Assembly (NCBI RefSeq): GCF_016859125.1
Contig: NZ_CP069338.1
Span: 10,295,501-10,359,500 of the forward strand
Reading direction: 5' to 3'
Origin: Archangium violaceum
GTDB lineage: Bacteria > Myxococcota > Myxococcia > Myxococcales > Myxococcaceae
DNA length: 64,000 nucleotides
Position numbers and translations under genes: made by a program. The first letter of the stretch is position 1. Every line of letters begins with the position of its first letter. Below, piece after piece: positions 9,245 to 17,574 of this stretch. The notes beneath the pieces were generated by a model. That model was given only the letters and a program-made list of their open reading frames with translations, searched no databases and was not told the DNA's origin.

Positions 9245-10282
9245 TCAGGTTGACGACGAGGGCTCCAGGCCCAGCAGCTCGGCCGCATTGAGGCCGAGGA
9301 TCCGCGCGCGCTCCGCGTCGCTCAGATCCGGCACGGCCTCCACCAGGGCCTGGACGTCATATGCACCCATGTCGAAGGGATAGTCGGTACCGATCACCAC
9401 CTGGGAGGCCCCGACGATGTCGATGAGGCGCCTCAGGACCCCGGGATCATGGACGACGGTGTCGAACCAGATGCGCTTCAGGTACTCGGAAGGCTGGCAT
9501 TTGATATGGCCAGCTTCGGGGCGGACCCGGAACGCGTGGTCGGAGCGGCCCAGGTAGTGCGGCAGGTAACCTCCCCCGTGAGCCGCGCAGAGCTTGAGCC
9601 CCGGGTACCGATCGAGCACCCCCCCGAAGATGAGGTGCGAGAGCGCCACCGTGGTCTCGACCGGCTGGCCCACGGTGTTGCACAGGTAGTAGCGGTCCAG
9701 GCGCGCCCCCAGCGACGTGCCCAACGGGTGCAGGAAGACGAGACAGCCGAGCTCTTCCGCCTTGGCCCAGACCGGCTCCAGGCTGCTGTCGGACAGCTCG
9801 AGCCCGTTCACGGCGGAGGACACCTCGACGCCTCGCAGCCCGAGGCGACGGACCGCGTGCTCCAGTTGCTCGACGGCGAGCCTGGGGTGCTGCAGGGCGA
9901 GCGTGCCGAGCCCGACGATGCGGCGCGGGTGGCCGTCCGCCAGGGCGGCGATGTGCTCGTTCTGGACCCGTACGACCTCGCGGGCGAGCTCCTCATCCGC
10001 CCAGTAGTAGTACTGGTTGGGTGAAGGGCTGACCACCTGGACGTCCACGCCCATGGCGTCCATGTCGCGCAGGCGGAGCTCGATCGACGTCAGCTTGGGC
10101 ATCGCCTGGGGGAGCATGACGGTGGCGTTGTGCACCGTGGACGCCTCACCCTGGGCTCGGAGCTGGAGCTGAGGCTCCGCCTTCTTCTCTGGCCGGTCCG
10201 CGACCAGTCTCTCTACGTCAAGGCTCAGGGCATGGCAGTGGAGGTCCACCACGAGCCGCTTGCCGGTGCCAACGTTCGCCAT
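9245..10282 (-). CDS. ACMSD-like amidohydrolase (decarboxylase/hydrolase)
   Basis: 345 residues of the amidohydrolase-2 family, which includes 2-amino-3-carboxymuconate semialdehyde decarboxylase and related ring-cleavage-product decarboxylases. Metal-binding features are DLHCH near the N-terminus, FLHP, AAHGGG and GTDYPFD near the C-terminus. In this context it probably decarboxylates or hydrolyses a ring-cleavage product. It sits between the FAH-family gene (3 bases away) and the second monooxygenase. The substrate is not identifiable. Confidence 0.82.
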   Translation of the reverse strand: MANVGTGKRLVVDLHCHALSLDVERLVADRPEKKAEPQLQLRAQGEASTVHNATVMLPQAMPKLTSIELRLRDMDAMGVDVQVVSPSPNQYYYWADEELAREVVRVQNEHIAALADGHPRRIVGLGTLALQHPRLAVEQLEHAVRRLGLRGVEVSSAVNGLELSDSSLEPVWAKAEELGCLVFLHPLGTSLGARLDRYYLCNTVGQPVETTVALSHLIFGGVLDRYPGLKLCAAHGGGYLPHYLGRSDHAFRVRPEAGHIKCQPSEYLKRIWFDTVVHDPGVLRRLIDIVGASQVVIGTDYPFDMGAYDVQALVEAVPDLSDAERARILGLNAAELLGLEPSSST

Positions 10283-10285
10283 GAG

Positions 10286-11311
10286 TCACCCCTCCTCTGC
10301 GATGCAGGGATTGCGCTGGGTGCCGAGCCCGGTGATGGAGCCCTCCAGGACATCGCCCGGGCGCAGGAAGCGGTTGTAGTGGGTGCCATTGCCAGCGGGA
10401 GAGCCCGTGCAGATCACGTCTCCCGGCAGCAACTGGACGTGGGACGAGATGAACTCGATGAGGCGCGCGACGTCGAAGATCATGTCGGCCGTGCTCTCGT
10501 CCTGCATCGTCTCGCCATTGAGCTTGAGCGTGACGCGCAGGTCCTGCGGGTTGCCCACGAAGGTGGCGGGAACGAGGTAGGGACCCATGGGCAGGAAGGT
10601 CGGCGAGCTCTTGCTGGCCATCCAATCCATCCCCATCTGCGGAACGTCCGGGCGGTAGACGAGCTCGCGGCTGGTGATGTCGTTCACGACCACATAGCCA
10701 GCGACGTAATCGAGCGCCTCCGCGCGGGGCACGCGCCGGGCTGGCCGGCCGATCACCACACCCAGCTCGAGCTCCCAGTCGGGCTGGCTCACGTCACGGG
10801 GCAACACGACGGAGTCATAGGGGCCCACCACCGCGGACGAGGCCTTGAAGAAGACGAACGGCTTTCCCTTCGCCGCGCGCTCGTCCATGAGCTTCTCACC
10901 GTAGGCCCGACGCTCCTCCGCGGACATCTTCTCCGTGAAATGGCTCTTCTGGTCGATGATGAGATCGACGACGTGCTTGCGGTAGTTCGCCCCGGAGCAA
11001 TAGATCTGCCGCGGCTGAGGAACCGGTGCTTGGACTTGCAGCCTGACGGCAGGAACCAGGAGCGAGGCCACCCGAGGCGCCCCACCCGTGCGGATCAGCT
11101 CCGCGATCCGGCTCAGCGTCGCGAAGTTGCGCGGCCACTCCTGGAGGAGCTCCTGGACGGAGGCGGCGCCAACGAGTGGCTGACCGAGACTGGCGGCAAG
11201 TGGCGCGAGCGCCTCGAGCGCGACGACCTGTTCGTCAATGACAAGGCCGGGGAAGGAGGGACTTCCCGCAGCCGCGAATGTACCAATTGAAAAGCGAGCC
11301 TTGTCGCCCAT
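10286..11311 (-). CDS. fumarylacetoacetate-hydrolase family protein
   Basis: 341 residues. The FAH domain occupies the C-terminal two thirds: YCSGANYRKHV, the metal-binding WELELGVVIGRPAR (two Glu), VVNDITSREL (Asp) and GDVICTGSPAGNG. The family includes hydratases, isomerases and C-C hydrolases that act late in aromatic catabolism. Two ATG codons lie 6 bases apart; ATG 11311 is preferred because GGAGGA is then 6 bases upstream, while for ATG 11317 it abuts the codon. Confidence 0.85.
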   Translation of the reverse strand: MGDKARFSIGTFAAAGSPSFPGLVIDEQVVALEALAPLAASLGQPLVGAASVQELLQEWPRNFATLSRIAELIRTGGAPRVASLLVPAVRLQVQAPVPQPRQIYCSGANYRKHVVDLIIDQKSHFTEKMSAEERRAYGEKLMDERAAKGKPFVFFKASSAVVGPYDSVVLPRDVSQPDWELELGVVIGRPARRVPRAEALDYVAGYVVVNDITSRELVYRPDVPQMGMDWMASKSSPTFLPMGPYLVPATFVGNPQDLRVTLKLNGETMQDESTADMIFDVARLIEFISSHVQLLPGDVICTGSPAGNGTHYNRFLRPGDVLEGSITGLGTQRNPCIAEEG

Positions 11312-11347
11312 TGTCATTCCTCCACATGTCAGTTGAAACGGATTGGG

Positions 11348-11695
11348 TCAGCCGTCGATCACGGCATGGACGTGGTCGGCGGAATCCAGCAGCAGGGGCA
11401 CGCGGGTCAGTGCCTGCCCCAGGCAGGGTCCGAGTGTGCAGACGCCGGTGGCGATATCGAACTGCGCGCCGTGGGCATGGCAGACGATGCGGCTGCCGTC
11501 CCGGTTGAGGTAGGCGTCCTTGCGCCAGGCCATGGCCGTGCCAGCCTGGTGCGGACAGTCATTGCGCCAGGCGTGCAGGTCGCGGCCCTTGCGCACCACC
11601 AGCAAGGTGTCGCTACCGGTCCCCAGCGGATCGAAGCCGCGTGACTGCCCATCGGGCAGTTCGTCGAGCCGGCACAGGAAGACCGTGCGACTCAT
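11348..11695 (-). CDS. Rieske-type [2Fe-2S] ferredoxin
   Basis: 115 residues. The two cluster-binding blocks are CPHQAGTAM (C-x-H) and CHAHGAQFD (C-x2-H), the Rieske arrangement. The size fits a stand-alone ferredoxin that passes electrons to, or reactivates, an oxygenase. It lies 11 bases downstream of the extradiol dioxygenase gene. No hydroxylating-dioxygenase alpha or beta subunit is present in the window, so its electron acceptor is unclear; maintaining the Fe(II) of the ring-cleavage enzyme is one possibility. Confidence 0.85.
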   Translation of the reverse strand: MSRTVFLCRLDELPDGQSRGFDPLGTGSDTLLVVRKGRDLHAWRNDCPHQAGTAMAWRKDAYLNRDGSRIVCHAHGAQFDIATGVCTLGPCLGQALTRVPLLLDSADHVHAVIDG

Positions 11696-11706
11696 GGCCG
11701 GAGGTG

Positions 11707-12660
11707 TCAGTGCTTACCGGGAGCGCCGGCCGGCGGTGGACCACCCGGTGCCCACCTGGCGCGGTGCTGGAACAGGAACAGCTGCGAGGCATCCGCGCTC
11801 ATCGGCGCTTCGCGTGCGGTCCAGCTCTGATCGTGCTGGTCCATGTCGGCGTCGTACTCCACATGGCAGCCGAGCGGGCTGTTGAAGTACCAGAACCAGT
11901 TGGAGCCGAACCGGTGCCGGCCCGGGCCCCAGAAAGACTGGTAACCCTTGTCGACGAAGCGGGTGCCGGCCAGCATCACCTCCGTCGGGCCGCCCATGTG
12001 GAACGTGAAGTGCTCGACGCCCTTCATGTGCGGCGGGGTCTGGATCATGAACAGCGTGTGGTGGTCGCTCGTGCCGGCCGGACGCAGGAACGGGCCCACG
12101 CCGGTGAAGCGGTCGGTGCAGACGAAACCGAGGCGCTGGACGTAGAAGGCCTCGGCCTTGGCGGCGTCGGGAACGAAATACACCACGTGCGACAAGGTAC
12201 GCGGCAGGGCCTCGCGAGTCGGGTCCACACCGAGCGCGTTCACCGGGCGCTGCGCGGCACTGCCGGGGGCGTTGACGGTTTCGCCGGCCAGCGCCAGCGG
12301 TCGCCGCACCGTGACCTGGAAGGCCAGGGCGAAGCCCAGATCGTCCACCGTGTGCAGGCGGGCATGGGCATCACGGCGCACCTCGCGGTCACGGCCGAGC
12401 TCGTTGGCAATGCTCTCCAGGGTAGCGCTATCTGCCACGCCGTAGACGGTTTCGCGCAGTTGGTTGGCGGTGCCCATGGCGGGCGGCAGACTGGGGTCGT
12501 CGCGATGCTTGATGACAATGTGCGTGCCGTCGAGGGCCTCGAAGCGGCCGCCCTGCTCGTTCACGTCCACGCCGCGCAGGCCGTAGTCCAGCAGGTACTG
12601 GCTGCAGGCGGCCACGTCGTCGACGCCGAAGACCAGTGCATCGGGTCCAATGATGTTCAT
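11707..12660 (-). CDS. extradiol ring-cleavage dioxygenase (VOC superfamily)
   Basis: 317 residues with the duplicated glyoxalase/VOC fold of type I extradiol dioxygenases. The C-terminal module has the expected Fe(II) ligands: His in TLSHVVYFVPDA, His in GVEHFTFH and Glu in CHVEYDADMD. It would cleave a catechol-type ring next to the hydroxyls, acting after a monooxygenase. It is the first complete gene of the minus-strand catabolic operon, downstream of a 45-codon gene remnant. Confidence 0.83.
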   Translation of the reverse strand: MNIIGPDALVFGVDDVAACSQYLLDYGLRGVDVNEQGGRFEALDGTHIVIKHRDDPSLPPAMGTANQLRETVYGVADSATLESIANELGRDREVRRDAHARLHTVDDLGFALAFQVTVRRPLALAGETVNAPGSAAQRPVNALGVDPTREALPRTLSHVVYFVPDAAKAEAFYVQRLGFVCTDRFTGVGPFLRPAGTSDHHTLFMIQTPPHMKGVEHFTFHMGGPTEVMLAGTRFVDKGYQSFWGPGRHRFGSNWFWYFNSPLGCHVEYDADMDQHDQSWTAREAPMSADASQLFLFQHRARWAPGGPPPAGAPGKH

Positions 12661-12690
12661 GAGAGGTTTCCTTGTCGATGAAGGGGTGGA

Positions 12691-12828
12691 TCAGGCCGTG
12701 CGGCCGCCCAGGGTTTCGCCAGCGGAGCTCAGCCGGCCGGCGCGCTCGTCGTCCGCCGCCAGCGCGCTCTCGAGCGCGAGATCGACCGACAGATTCCAGA
12801 CGTAGTTCTTGGGGAAGTATCGAAACAT
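12691..12828 (-). pseudogene. 45-codon remnant, possible alpha/beta hydrolase N-terminus
   Basis: A short frame starting MFRYFPKNYVWNLSVDLALE and ending in SSAGETLGGRTA. The opening resembles the N-terminus of larger alpha/beta hydrolases found in nicotine and aromatic degradation clusters. The remaining roughly 300 residues are absent, so it is either a truncated gene or an internally deleted one. It occupies the promoter-proximal position of the minus-strand operon and may now act only as a leader. The family link is from memory and uncertain. Confidence 0.4.
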
Positions 12829-12865
12829 GGCGGGTCCTGAGCACTACTTAAGAATGTCCGAGATA

Positions 12866-12901
12866 TCGGAGAAGCCGTATTTTCCAATACGATGTATCGG
12901 T
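12866..12901. promoter_or_regulatory. divergent control region with palindrome (LysR site candidate)
   Basis: Between the minus-strand operon and the LysR gene lies the perfect palindrome CGTATT-TTCC-AATACG (12876-12891), flanked by ATCGG and GTATCGG. LysR regulators usually bind an inverted repeat in the shared promoter of their own gene and the divergent target, which is the arrangement here. The string GAGAAGCCG at its left edge recurs in the 14.87 kb control region. Confidence 0.5.
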
Positions 12902-12923
12902 CCCGTCGATGCATGATGGAGCC

Positions 12924-13844
12924 ATGAGGTTCCAGAACCTGGACTTGAACCTGCTGGTGGCTCTCGACGTCCTGCTCGAGGAGCGGAATGTCTCTCGGGC
13001 GGCTGCCCGGTTGCATTTGAGCCAATCGGCCATGAGCGGCGCGCTCGGGCGGCTGCGTGAGTTCTTCGGTGACGAGCTCCTGGTGCAGGTCGGGCGCCAG
13101 ATGGTTCCGACCCCCCGGGCGGAGAGCCTTGCTCACCAGGTCCGGGACATCTTGTTGCGCATCCAGTCCGCGGTCGAGGCGAAGCCCAGCTTCGACCCGG
13201 CGTCGGCCCGGCGCACGTTCAGGATCGTCACCTCCGATTACATCACGGAGGTGTTGCTCGCGGACGTGGTGCGTCGGCTCAAGCGGGTGGCACCAGGAAT
13301 TTCGCTGGAGCTCATTCCCCCTGGAACATCCACGAGCGAATGCCTCCAACGGGGGGAGCTCGACTTCGTCATCACACCCGACACGCACATGCTGGACCTC
13401 CATCCCAAGGAAATCCTCTTCGAGGAGACCTACTGCTGCGTCGTCTGGACGGGCAATACCCGGGTCGGCGATGCCCTATCGCTCGAGCAGTACCTGGAGT
13501 CGGGGCATATCGGCGTCGCGCTCAGCAGACAGGCTCCGTCCGCCGATCAGGGGTTTCTGGAGCGCTTCGGGCACGAGCGCCGGATCGAGGTGACCGTCCC
13601 CAGCTTCTGCTCCGTGCCCCACCTGCTCGTCGGCACGGACCTGGTCGCGACGATGCACTCCCGCCTGGCCAGGCTCTATGCGCGACTCCTGCCGCTGCGC
13701 ATCCTGCCATTGCCGATCGAATTCCCCACCCTGATCGAGATGGTTCAGTGGAGCCGCTATTTCGAGAGCGACCCCGGCCTGCTCTGGATGCGAGAGCTCT
13801 TCCAGGCATGCGTGGCCGAGCAGGAATCCCGCCAGGGACCCTGA
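12924..13844 (+). CDS. LysR-family transcriptional regulator (NodD/PcpR-like)
   Basis: 306 residues. The N-terminal winged helix-turn-helix begins MRFQNLDLNLLVALDVLLEE and continues RNVSRAAARLHLSQSAMSGALGRLREFFGDELLV, typical of the NodD/NahR/PcpR branch, followed by the periplasmic-binding-protein-like effector domain. It is transcribed away from the catabolic operon and probably controls it in response to an aromatic inducer. ATG 12924 is chosen because the MRFQNLDLNLL start is standard; another in-frame ATG is at 12909. Confidence 0.85.
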   Translation: MRFQNLDLNLLVALDVLLEERNVSRAAARLHLSQSAMSGALGRLREFFGDELLVQVGRQMVPTPRAESLAHQVRDILLRIQSAVEAKPSFDPASARRTFRIVTSDYITEVLLADVVRRLKRVAPGISLELIPPGTSTSECLQRGELDFVITPDTHMLDLHPKEILFEETYCCVVWTGNTRVGDALSLEQYLESGHIGVALSRQAPSADQGFLERFGHERRIEVTVPSFCSVPHLLVGTDLVATMHSRLARLYARLLPLRILPLPIEFPTLIEMVQWSRYFESDPGLLWMRELFQACVAEQESRQGP

Positions 13845-13855
13845 AACACCCCTGC

Positions 13856-14839
13856 TCAGGGTAGAGCGGAGACCACCTTCTGGTCGATCGCGCCAAAGAC
13901 ACCGCGGCCTTCGGCATCGAGGACCTCCATGCGCACGGTGTCACCGAAACGCATGAAGCCGGAGAGCGGCTTTCCGTGTGTGATCATCTCCAGGGCCCGG
14001 CGCTCCGCGATGCAGGCGGAGCCGACGCTGGAATCGGCGTTCGAGACCGTCCCCGAGCCAATCACCGTTCCGGCGCGAAGCCGGCGAGTCGCCGCCGCAT
14101 GCGCGATGAGCTGGTGGAAGTTGAAGTTCATCTCCCCGCCATTCGGGTGCCCGAACCACTCGCCGTTCCAGCGCACGTTCAAGGGCAGGTGCACACGGCC
14201 ATCCTTCCAGGCACTCCCGAGCTCATCGGGCGTGACGGCGACGGGCGCGAAGCTGGACGAAGGCTTGGCGTGGAGGAAGCCAAAGCCCTTCTTCATCTCG
14301 ACGGGGGTGAAGGCGCGAAGGCTGACATCGTTCACCTGGAGCAACAGCTTGATGTGGCCCGCTGCCTGTTCAGCCGTGCAGCCCATGGGCACATCGTCCA
14401 CCATGATGGCGAACTCGCCCTCGAAGTCGATGCCGTGGGCCTCGCTCGGAAGGGGAACATCGTCCCGGGGTCCGAGGAAGTCGTCCGACGCACCCTGGTA
14501 CATCAAGGGGACGGTCTCGAAGTCGGGCACGGGAGCGATGCCAAATGCCTTCTCCATGAGCCGGCCATGGTTCAGGAAGGCCGAGCCATCGCACCACTGA
14601 TAGGCCCGGGGCAGAGGGGCCGCCGCGGCCGTGGGGTCGAAGTCGAACGCGTTGGGCGCGTGACCCGCGTTCAGCGCGTCGTAGAGCGCTCGCAGGGGGG
14701 GCTCGACCTGCGCCCAGTTCTCGATGGCGTCCTGCATCGTGGACACGATGGGTCGAGCGTGCACCGCCCGGCCCAGGTCGCGCGAAACGACGACCAACAT
14801 CCCGTCCCGGGTTCCATTCTTGAGCGTTCCCAGCTTCAT
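13856..14839 (-). CDS. second fumarylacetoacetate-hydrolase family protein
   Basis: 327 residues starting MKLGTLKNGTRDGMLVVVSRD, a start typical of FahA-like fumarylacetoacetate hydrolase family members. The catalytic region has HGIDFEGEFAIMVDDVPMG (Glu metal ligands), LLLQVNDVSLRAF (Asp), FGFLHAKPSSSFAPVAVTPDEL and GSGTVSNADSS. It differs clearly from the enzyme at 10286-11311, so the cluster has two FAH steps. ATG 14839 has GGAGA 6-10 bases upstream. Its 3' end faces the LysR gene end, 11 bases apart. Confidence 0.85.
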   Translation of the reverse strand: MKLGTLKNGTRDGMLVVVSRDLGRAVHARPIVSTMQDAIENWAQVEPPLRALYDALNAGHAPNAFDFDPTAAAAPLPRAYQWCDGSAFLNHGRLMEKAFGIAPVPDFETVPLMYQGASDDFLGPRDDVPLPSEAHGIDFEGEFAIMVDDVPMGCTAEQAAGHIKLLLQVNDVSLRAFTPVEMKKGFGFLHAKPSSSFAPVAVTPDELGSAWKDGRVHLPLNVRWNGEWFGHPNGGEMNFNFHQLIAHAAATRRLRAGTVIGSGTVSNADSSVGSACIAERRALEMITHGKPLSGFMRFGDTVRMEVLDAEGRGVFGAIDQKVVSALP

Positions 14840-14868
14840 GACGGTTCTCCATAAACCGTCGCCAGGAG

Positions 14869-14895
14869 TCCGAGAAGCCGGTTGTATCGATGCCA
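14869..14895. promoter_or_regulatory. putative second LysR site in divergent promoter
   Basis: The 176-base gap between the FAH gene (minus) and the cyclase gene (plus) contains CCGAGAAGCCG followed by GTATCGATG. The site beside the LysR gene has CGGAGAAGCCG followed by GATGTATCGG. The shared GAGAAGCCG plus TATCG elements suggest one regulator controls both divergent pairs. Confidence 0.35.
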
Positions 14896-15015
14896 CCCAT
14901 CGGCGCCGCCGATGACTGGTATCTCGAAAAGCGTTTTCCCTCGCGCGCTCCAGGTGCGTGATCATCCAGGACGGATGCGGCTCGGAAGCGAGCCTCCTGC
15001 ATGAAAGGCCAGGAC

Positions 15016-15807
15016 ATGAACACCCAGGGGCTGCGTTTCGTCGATCTCTCCGTCACGCTCGAGAACAACGAATACACGGATCCGCCCATGCTCCTGCCGC
15101 ACATCGAGTACTCGGATCATGTGGAGGGCGCGCAGGAGATGGCCACGATGTTCCCTGGCCTCGACCCCAACGCTCTGCCGGGGCGTGAGGGTTGGGCGGG
15201 CGAGCGGATGAAGCTCGTCGCGCACAACGGCACGCACATGGACGCGCCCTGGCACTACGCTTCGACGACGGACGGCGGCAAGCCGGCCTACGGCATCGAG
15301 GCGCTGCCACTCGACTGGTGCTTCCGTCCGGGCGTGAAGCTCGACTTCCGAGACAAGCCCAACGGCCATGTCGTCACGGCCGCCGAGGTCGAGGCGGAGC
15401 TGAAGCGCATCGGCCATACGCTCCAGCCCCTCGACATCGTGCTCGTGAACACCTCCGCGGCCATGCTCTACGGCAAGCCCGGCTATCTGGAAGCCGGCTG
15501 CGGCATGGGTCGCGAGGCCACCCTCTACCTGCTGGAGCGAGGCGTACGCGTGGTCGGCACCGACGCCTGGAGCTGGGATGCGCCGTTCAAGTACACGCGG
15601 GAGCGCTTCGCGAAGACCGGCGACGCGTCGATCATCTGGGAGGGCCACAAGGCCGGCCGCGACATCGGCTACGGCCAGATGGAGAAGCTCACCAATCTCG
15701 AGCAGCTGCCGCCCTTCGGCTACACCGTCGCCTGCTTCCCCTATAAGATCAAGAATGGCTCGGCCGGCTTCACGCGCGCTGTCGCCATCTTCAGCGGACG
15801 GGGTTGA
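15016..15807 (+). CDS. cyclase-family metal hydrolase (kynurenine formamidase-like)
   Basis: 263 residues of the PF04199 cyclase family. The signature HNGTHMDAPWHY (metal-binding His and Asp) is present, with the second block GTDAWSWDAPF and the C-terminal GYTVACFPYKI. Family members hydrolyse amides or lactones in tryptophan and aromatic degradation or take part in polyketide cyclisation. Here the neighbours favour a catabolic hydrolase. ATG 15016 is preferred to 15001, which lacks a ribosome site. It is divergent from the second FAH gene. Confidence 0.82.
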   Translation: MNTQGLRFVDLSVTLENNEYTDPPMLLPHIEYSDHVEGAQEMATMFPGLDPNALPGREGWAGERMKLVAHNGTHMDAPWHYASTTDGGKPAYGIEALPLDWCFRPGVKLDFRDKPNGHVVTAAEVEAELKRIGHTLQPLDIVLVNTSAAMLYGKPGYLEAGCGMGREATLYLLERGVRVVGTDAWSWDAPFKYTRERFAKTGDASIIWEGHKAGRDIGYGQMEKLTNLEQLPPFGYTVACFPYKIKNGSAGFTRAVAIFSGRG

Positions 15808-15827
15808 ACGGACCGCCAGGTCAACGA

Positions 15828-16217
15828 ATGGAATTGACGCTCACCACTCCCGGGCTCCTCTTCCCAACGATCTCGCTGCTCCTGCTCGCCTATACCAACC
15901 GCTTCCTCGCCATCGCCGCGCTGATCCGGAACATGTTCGCGCAGTACAAGACCAACCCGGATCCGGTGCTCCTGCCTCAGATCCAGAATCTGAAGGTCCG
16001 GGTCCGGATCATCCGCGACATGCAGTTCCTGGGAGTCACCAGCCTGTTCCTCTGCGTCGTGTGCATGCTCCTGCTCTCCGCGGGAATGCAACGGGCCGGA
16101 GAGTATGTCTTCGTCGGCAGCCTCCTGCTGATGCTCGGGTCCCTGGCGCTGTCCATCTGGGAGATCCAGATCTCCATCCGGGCGCTCCAGATCCAACTGA
16201 AGGAACTGGACGAGTAG
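15828..16217 (+). CDS. DUF2721 membrane protein
   Basis: 129 residues with three hydrophobic segments. PTISLLLLAYTNRFLAIAALIRN at the N-terminus is the hallmark of the DUF2721 family; LGVTSLFLCVVCMLLLSAG and YVFVGSLLLMLGSLALSIWEI form the other two. The function of the family is unknown. It begins 20 bases after the cyclase gene and may be read through from it, but it is probably not part of the catabolic pathway. Confidence 0.75.
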   Translation: MELTLTTPGLLFPTISLLLLAYTNRFLAIAALIRNMFAQYKTNPDPVLLPQIQNLKVRVRIIRDMQFLGVTSLFLCVVCMLLLSAGMQRAGEYVFVGSLLLMLGSLALSIWEIQISIRALQIQLKELDE

Positions 16218-16317
16218 TCGACGCGGCGTAGCCCCTGGACCGCGGGCGGATATCCCCCCACACGGGGGGCATCTACCCCTTGGGTGTCGCACTCTGTTAG
16301 AAGATGGAGGGGACACC

Positions 16318-17574
16318 GTGGACGCCACCTGGATCAACTGCCCTCACTGTGGACTCAAGCATCGGCCCAGGGCCCAAGCGCTCTGTCCGCGCTGCGGACG
16401 AACCTCGGCCGCCGGACGCGAAACCGCCGCCGTCGCCGCCTCCTCCGTCCCCAACGCACCCGTGGCCCCTGTCGCCCGCGTCGCGCCGGTCCGTGTCCAC
16501 GCGCCCGCCCCGGTCGCTCGCGCCCAGGAGTACGTCCCCACCGTGGAGTACATCCCGTCCCTGGAGCCCACGCCGGTCACGGACAGAACTCCCGACTCCG
16601 AGCCCACGCCCCAGGCCGCGGCTTCCTCGGGGACGAGCGCCGCGCTTCCGCTCGGCGGCGCCATCCTGCTGCTGAACGCGGTGCTCCACCTGTTCGAGTT
16701 CCTGTTCCTGCCGGCGTTCTCCACGGATGCCTCGCTCCGGGCGGCGCAGCTCGCGGGTACGCTCGTCGGCGTGGGGCTCGACACCCTGCTCGGCATCAGC
16801 TTCCTCCAGGGCAGCATCCGGTTCCGCACCCTCGCCTTCGTGCGGCTGGTCATCGGCATGTTCCTCTTCGGAGGCATGAGCCTGTATCAAGCGCAGTACC
16901 TCTTCACGCTCGTCGTGGTCGCCTTCTCCTGCGGCGTGTTGGTGCTCGTCTGGGGCAAGCCCTCGTCCTTCCTGGCGGGGGCCGGGCTCACCGCCGTGCT
17001 GCTCGGCGTGGGCGTCGAGGTCATCGGATTCACCCGGCTCGCCGCCACCCAATCCTTGAGCGAGCGGCTGAAGATCTCCCTCCGGCCGGATCTCGAGGGG
17101 CGCCAACTCGGCGTGGATGAGTCGATCGTCGGCGTCCGGCACCCCTACACGCTGCGCGTGCCCTCGGATGGTTGGTTCCGCCGCAAGGCGGACATGGCCC
17201 GGCTCTCGGAGGCACACATCGACCTGTGGCTCTCCCAACCGGACCATGGCGCCCACCTGACGGTGTCCGTGCGCGGTTGGAGCGAGGTGCAGGCGGAGGA
17301 TCTCCGGGAGGCGAGGGAGCTGGAGCTGGGCAACCTGAGGGCGCAGTACCCTGACTTCCAGGAAACGGACAGCTCCGACAATGGCACCGCGCTCGAGGCT
17401 CCGAGCGTCGCCACCCTCTCAGGGAGCGCCACCCGTAACGGCAGGCCGTCCCTGTTCGAGGTCTCGCTCTACAGGACGGGGGACAAGCTGCTGCGCGTCA
17501 TGGCCTTCGCGCCCACGCAGGCCTTCGAGCCGCTGCACCTCGCGGGCGCGACCACGGGGCTCCAGCCAGACTAG
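16318..17574 (+). CDS. zinc-ribbon multi-pass membrane protein of unknown function
   Basis: 418 residues from GTG 16318, which has a GGAGGGG site. It begins with a zinc ribbon (CPHC and CPRC, residues 8-27), then a Pro/Ala-rich linker. About five membrane segments follow (residues 110-245; for example ILLLNAVLHLFEFLFL, LFTLVVVAFSCGVLVLVW and AGLTAVLLGVGVEVIGF). It ends with a soluble C-terminal domain of about 170 residues. I do not recognise a known family. The last 4 bases overlap the convergent MarR gene. Confidence 0.75.
   Translation: MDATWINCPHCGLKHRPRAQALCPRCGRTSAAGRETAAVAASSVPNAPVAPVARVAPVRVHAPAPVARAQEYVPTVEYIPSLEPTPVTDRTPDSEPTPQAAASSGTSAALPLGGAILLLNAVLHLFEFLFLPAFSTDASLRAAQLAGTLVGVGLDTLLGISFLQGSIRFRTLAFVRLVIGMFLFGGMSLYQAQYLFTLVVVAFSCGVLVLVWGKPSSFLAGAGLTAVLLGVGVEVIGFTRLAATQSLSERLKISLRPDLEGRQLGVDESIVGVRHPYTLRVPSDGWFRRKADMARLSEAHIDLWLSQPDHGAHLTVSVRGWSEVQAEDLREARELELGNLRAQYPDFQETDSSDNGTALEAPSVATLSGSATRNGRPSLFEVSLYRTGDKLLRVMAFAPTQAFEPLHLAGATTGLQPD

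Noticed and set aside
12691..12828. Attenuator leader peptide for the catabolic operon
   Set aside because: No run of one amino acid and no alternative hairpins are obvious; similarity to a hydrolase N-terminus is a simpler explanation.
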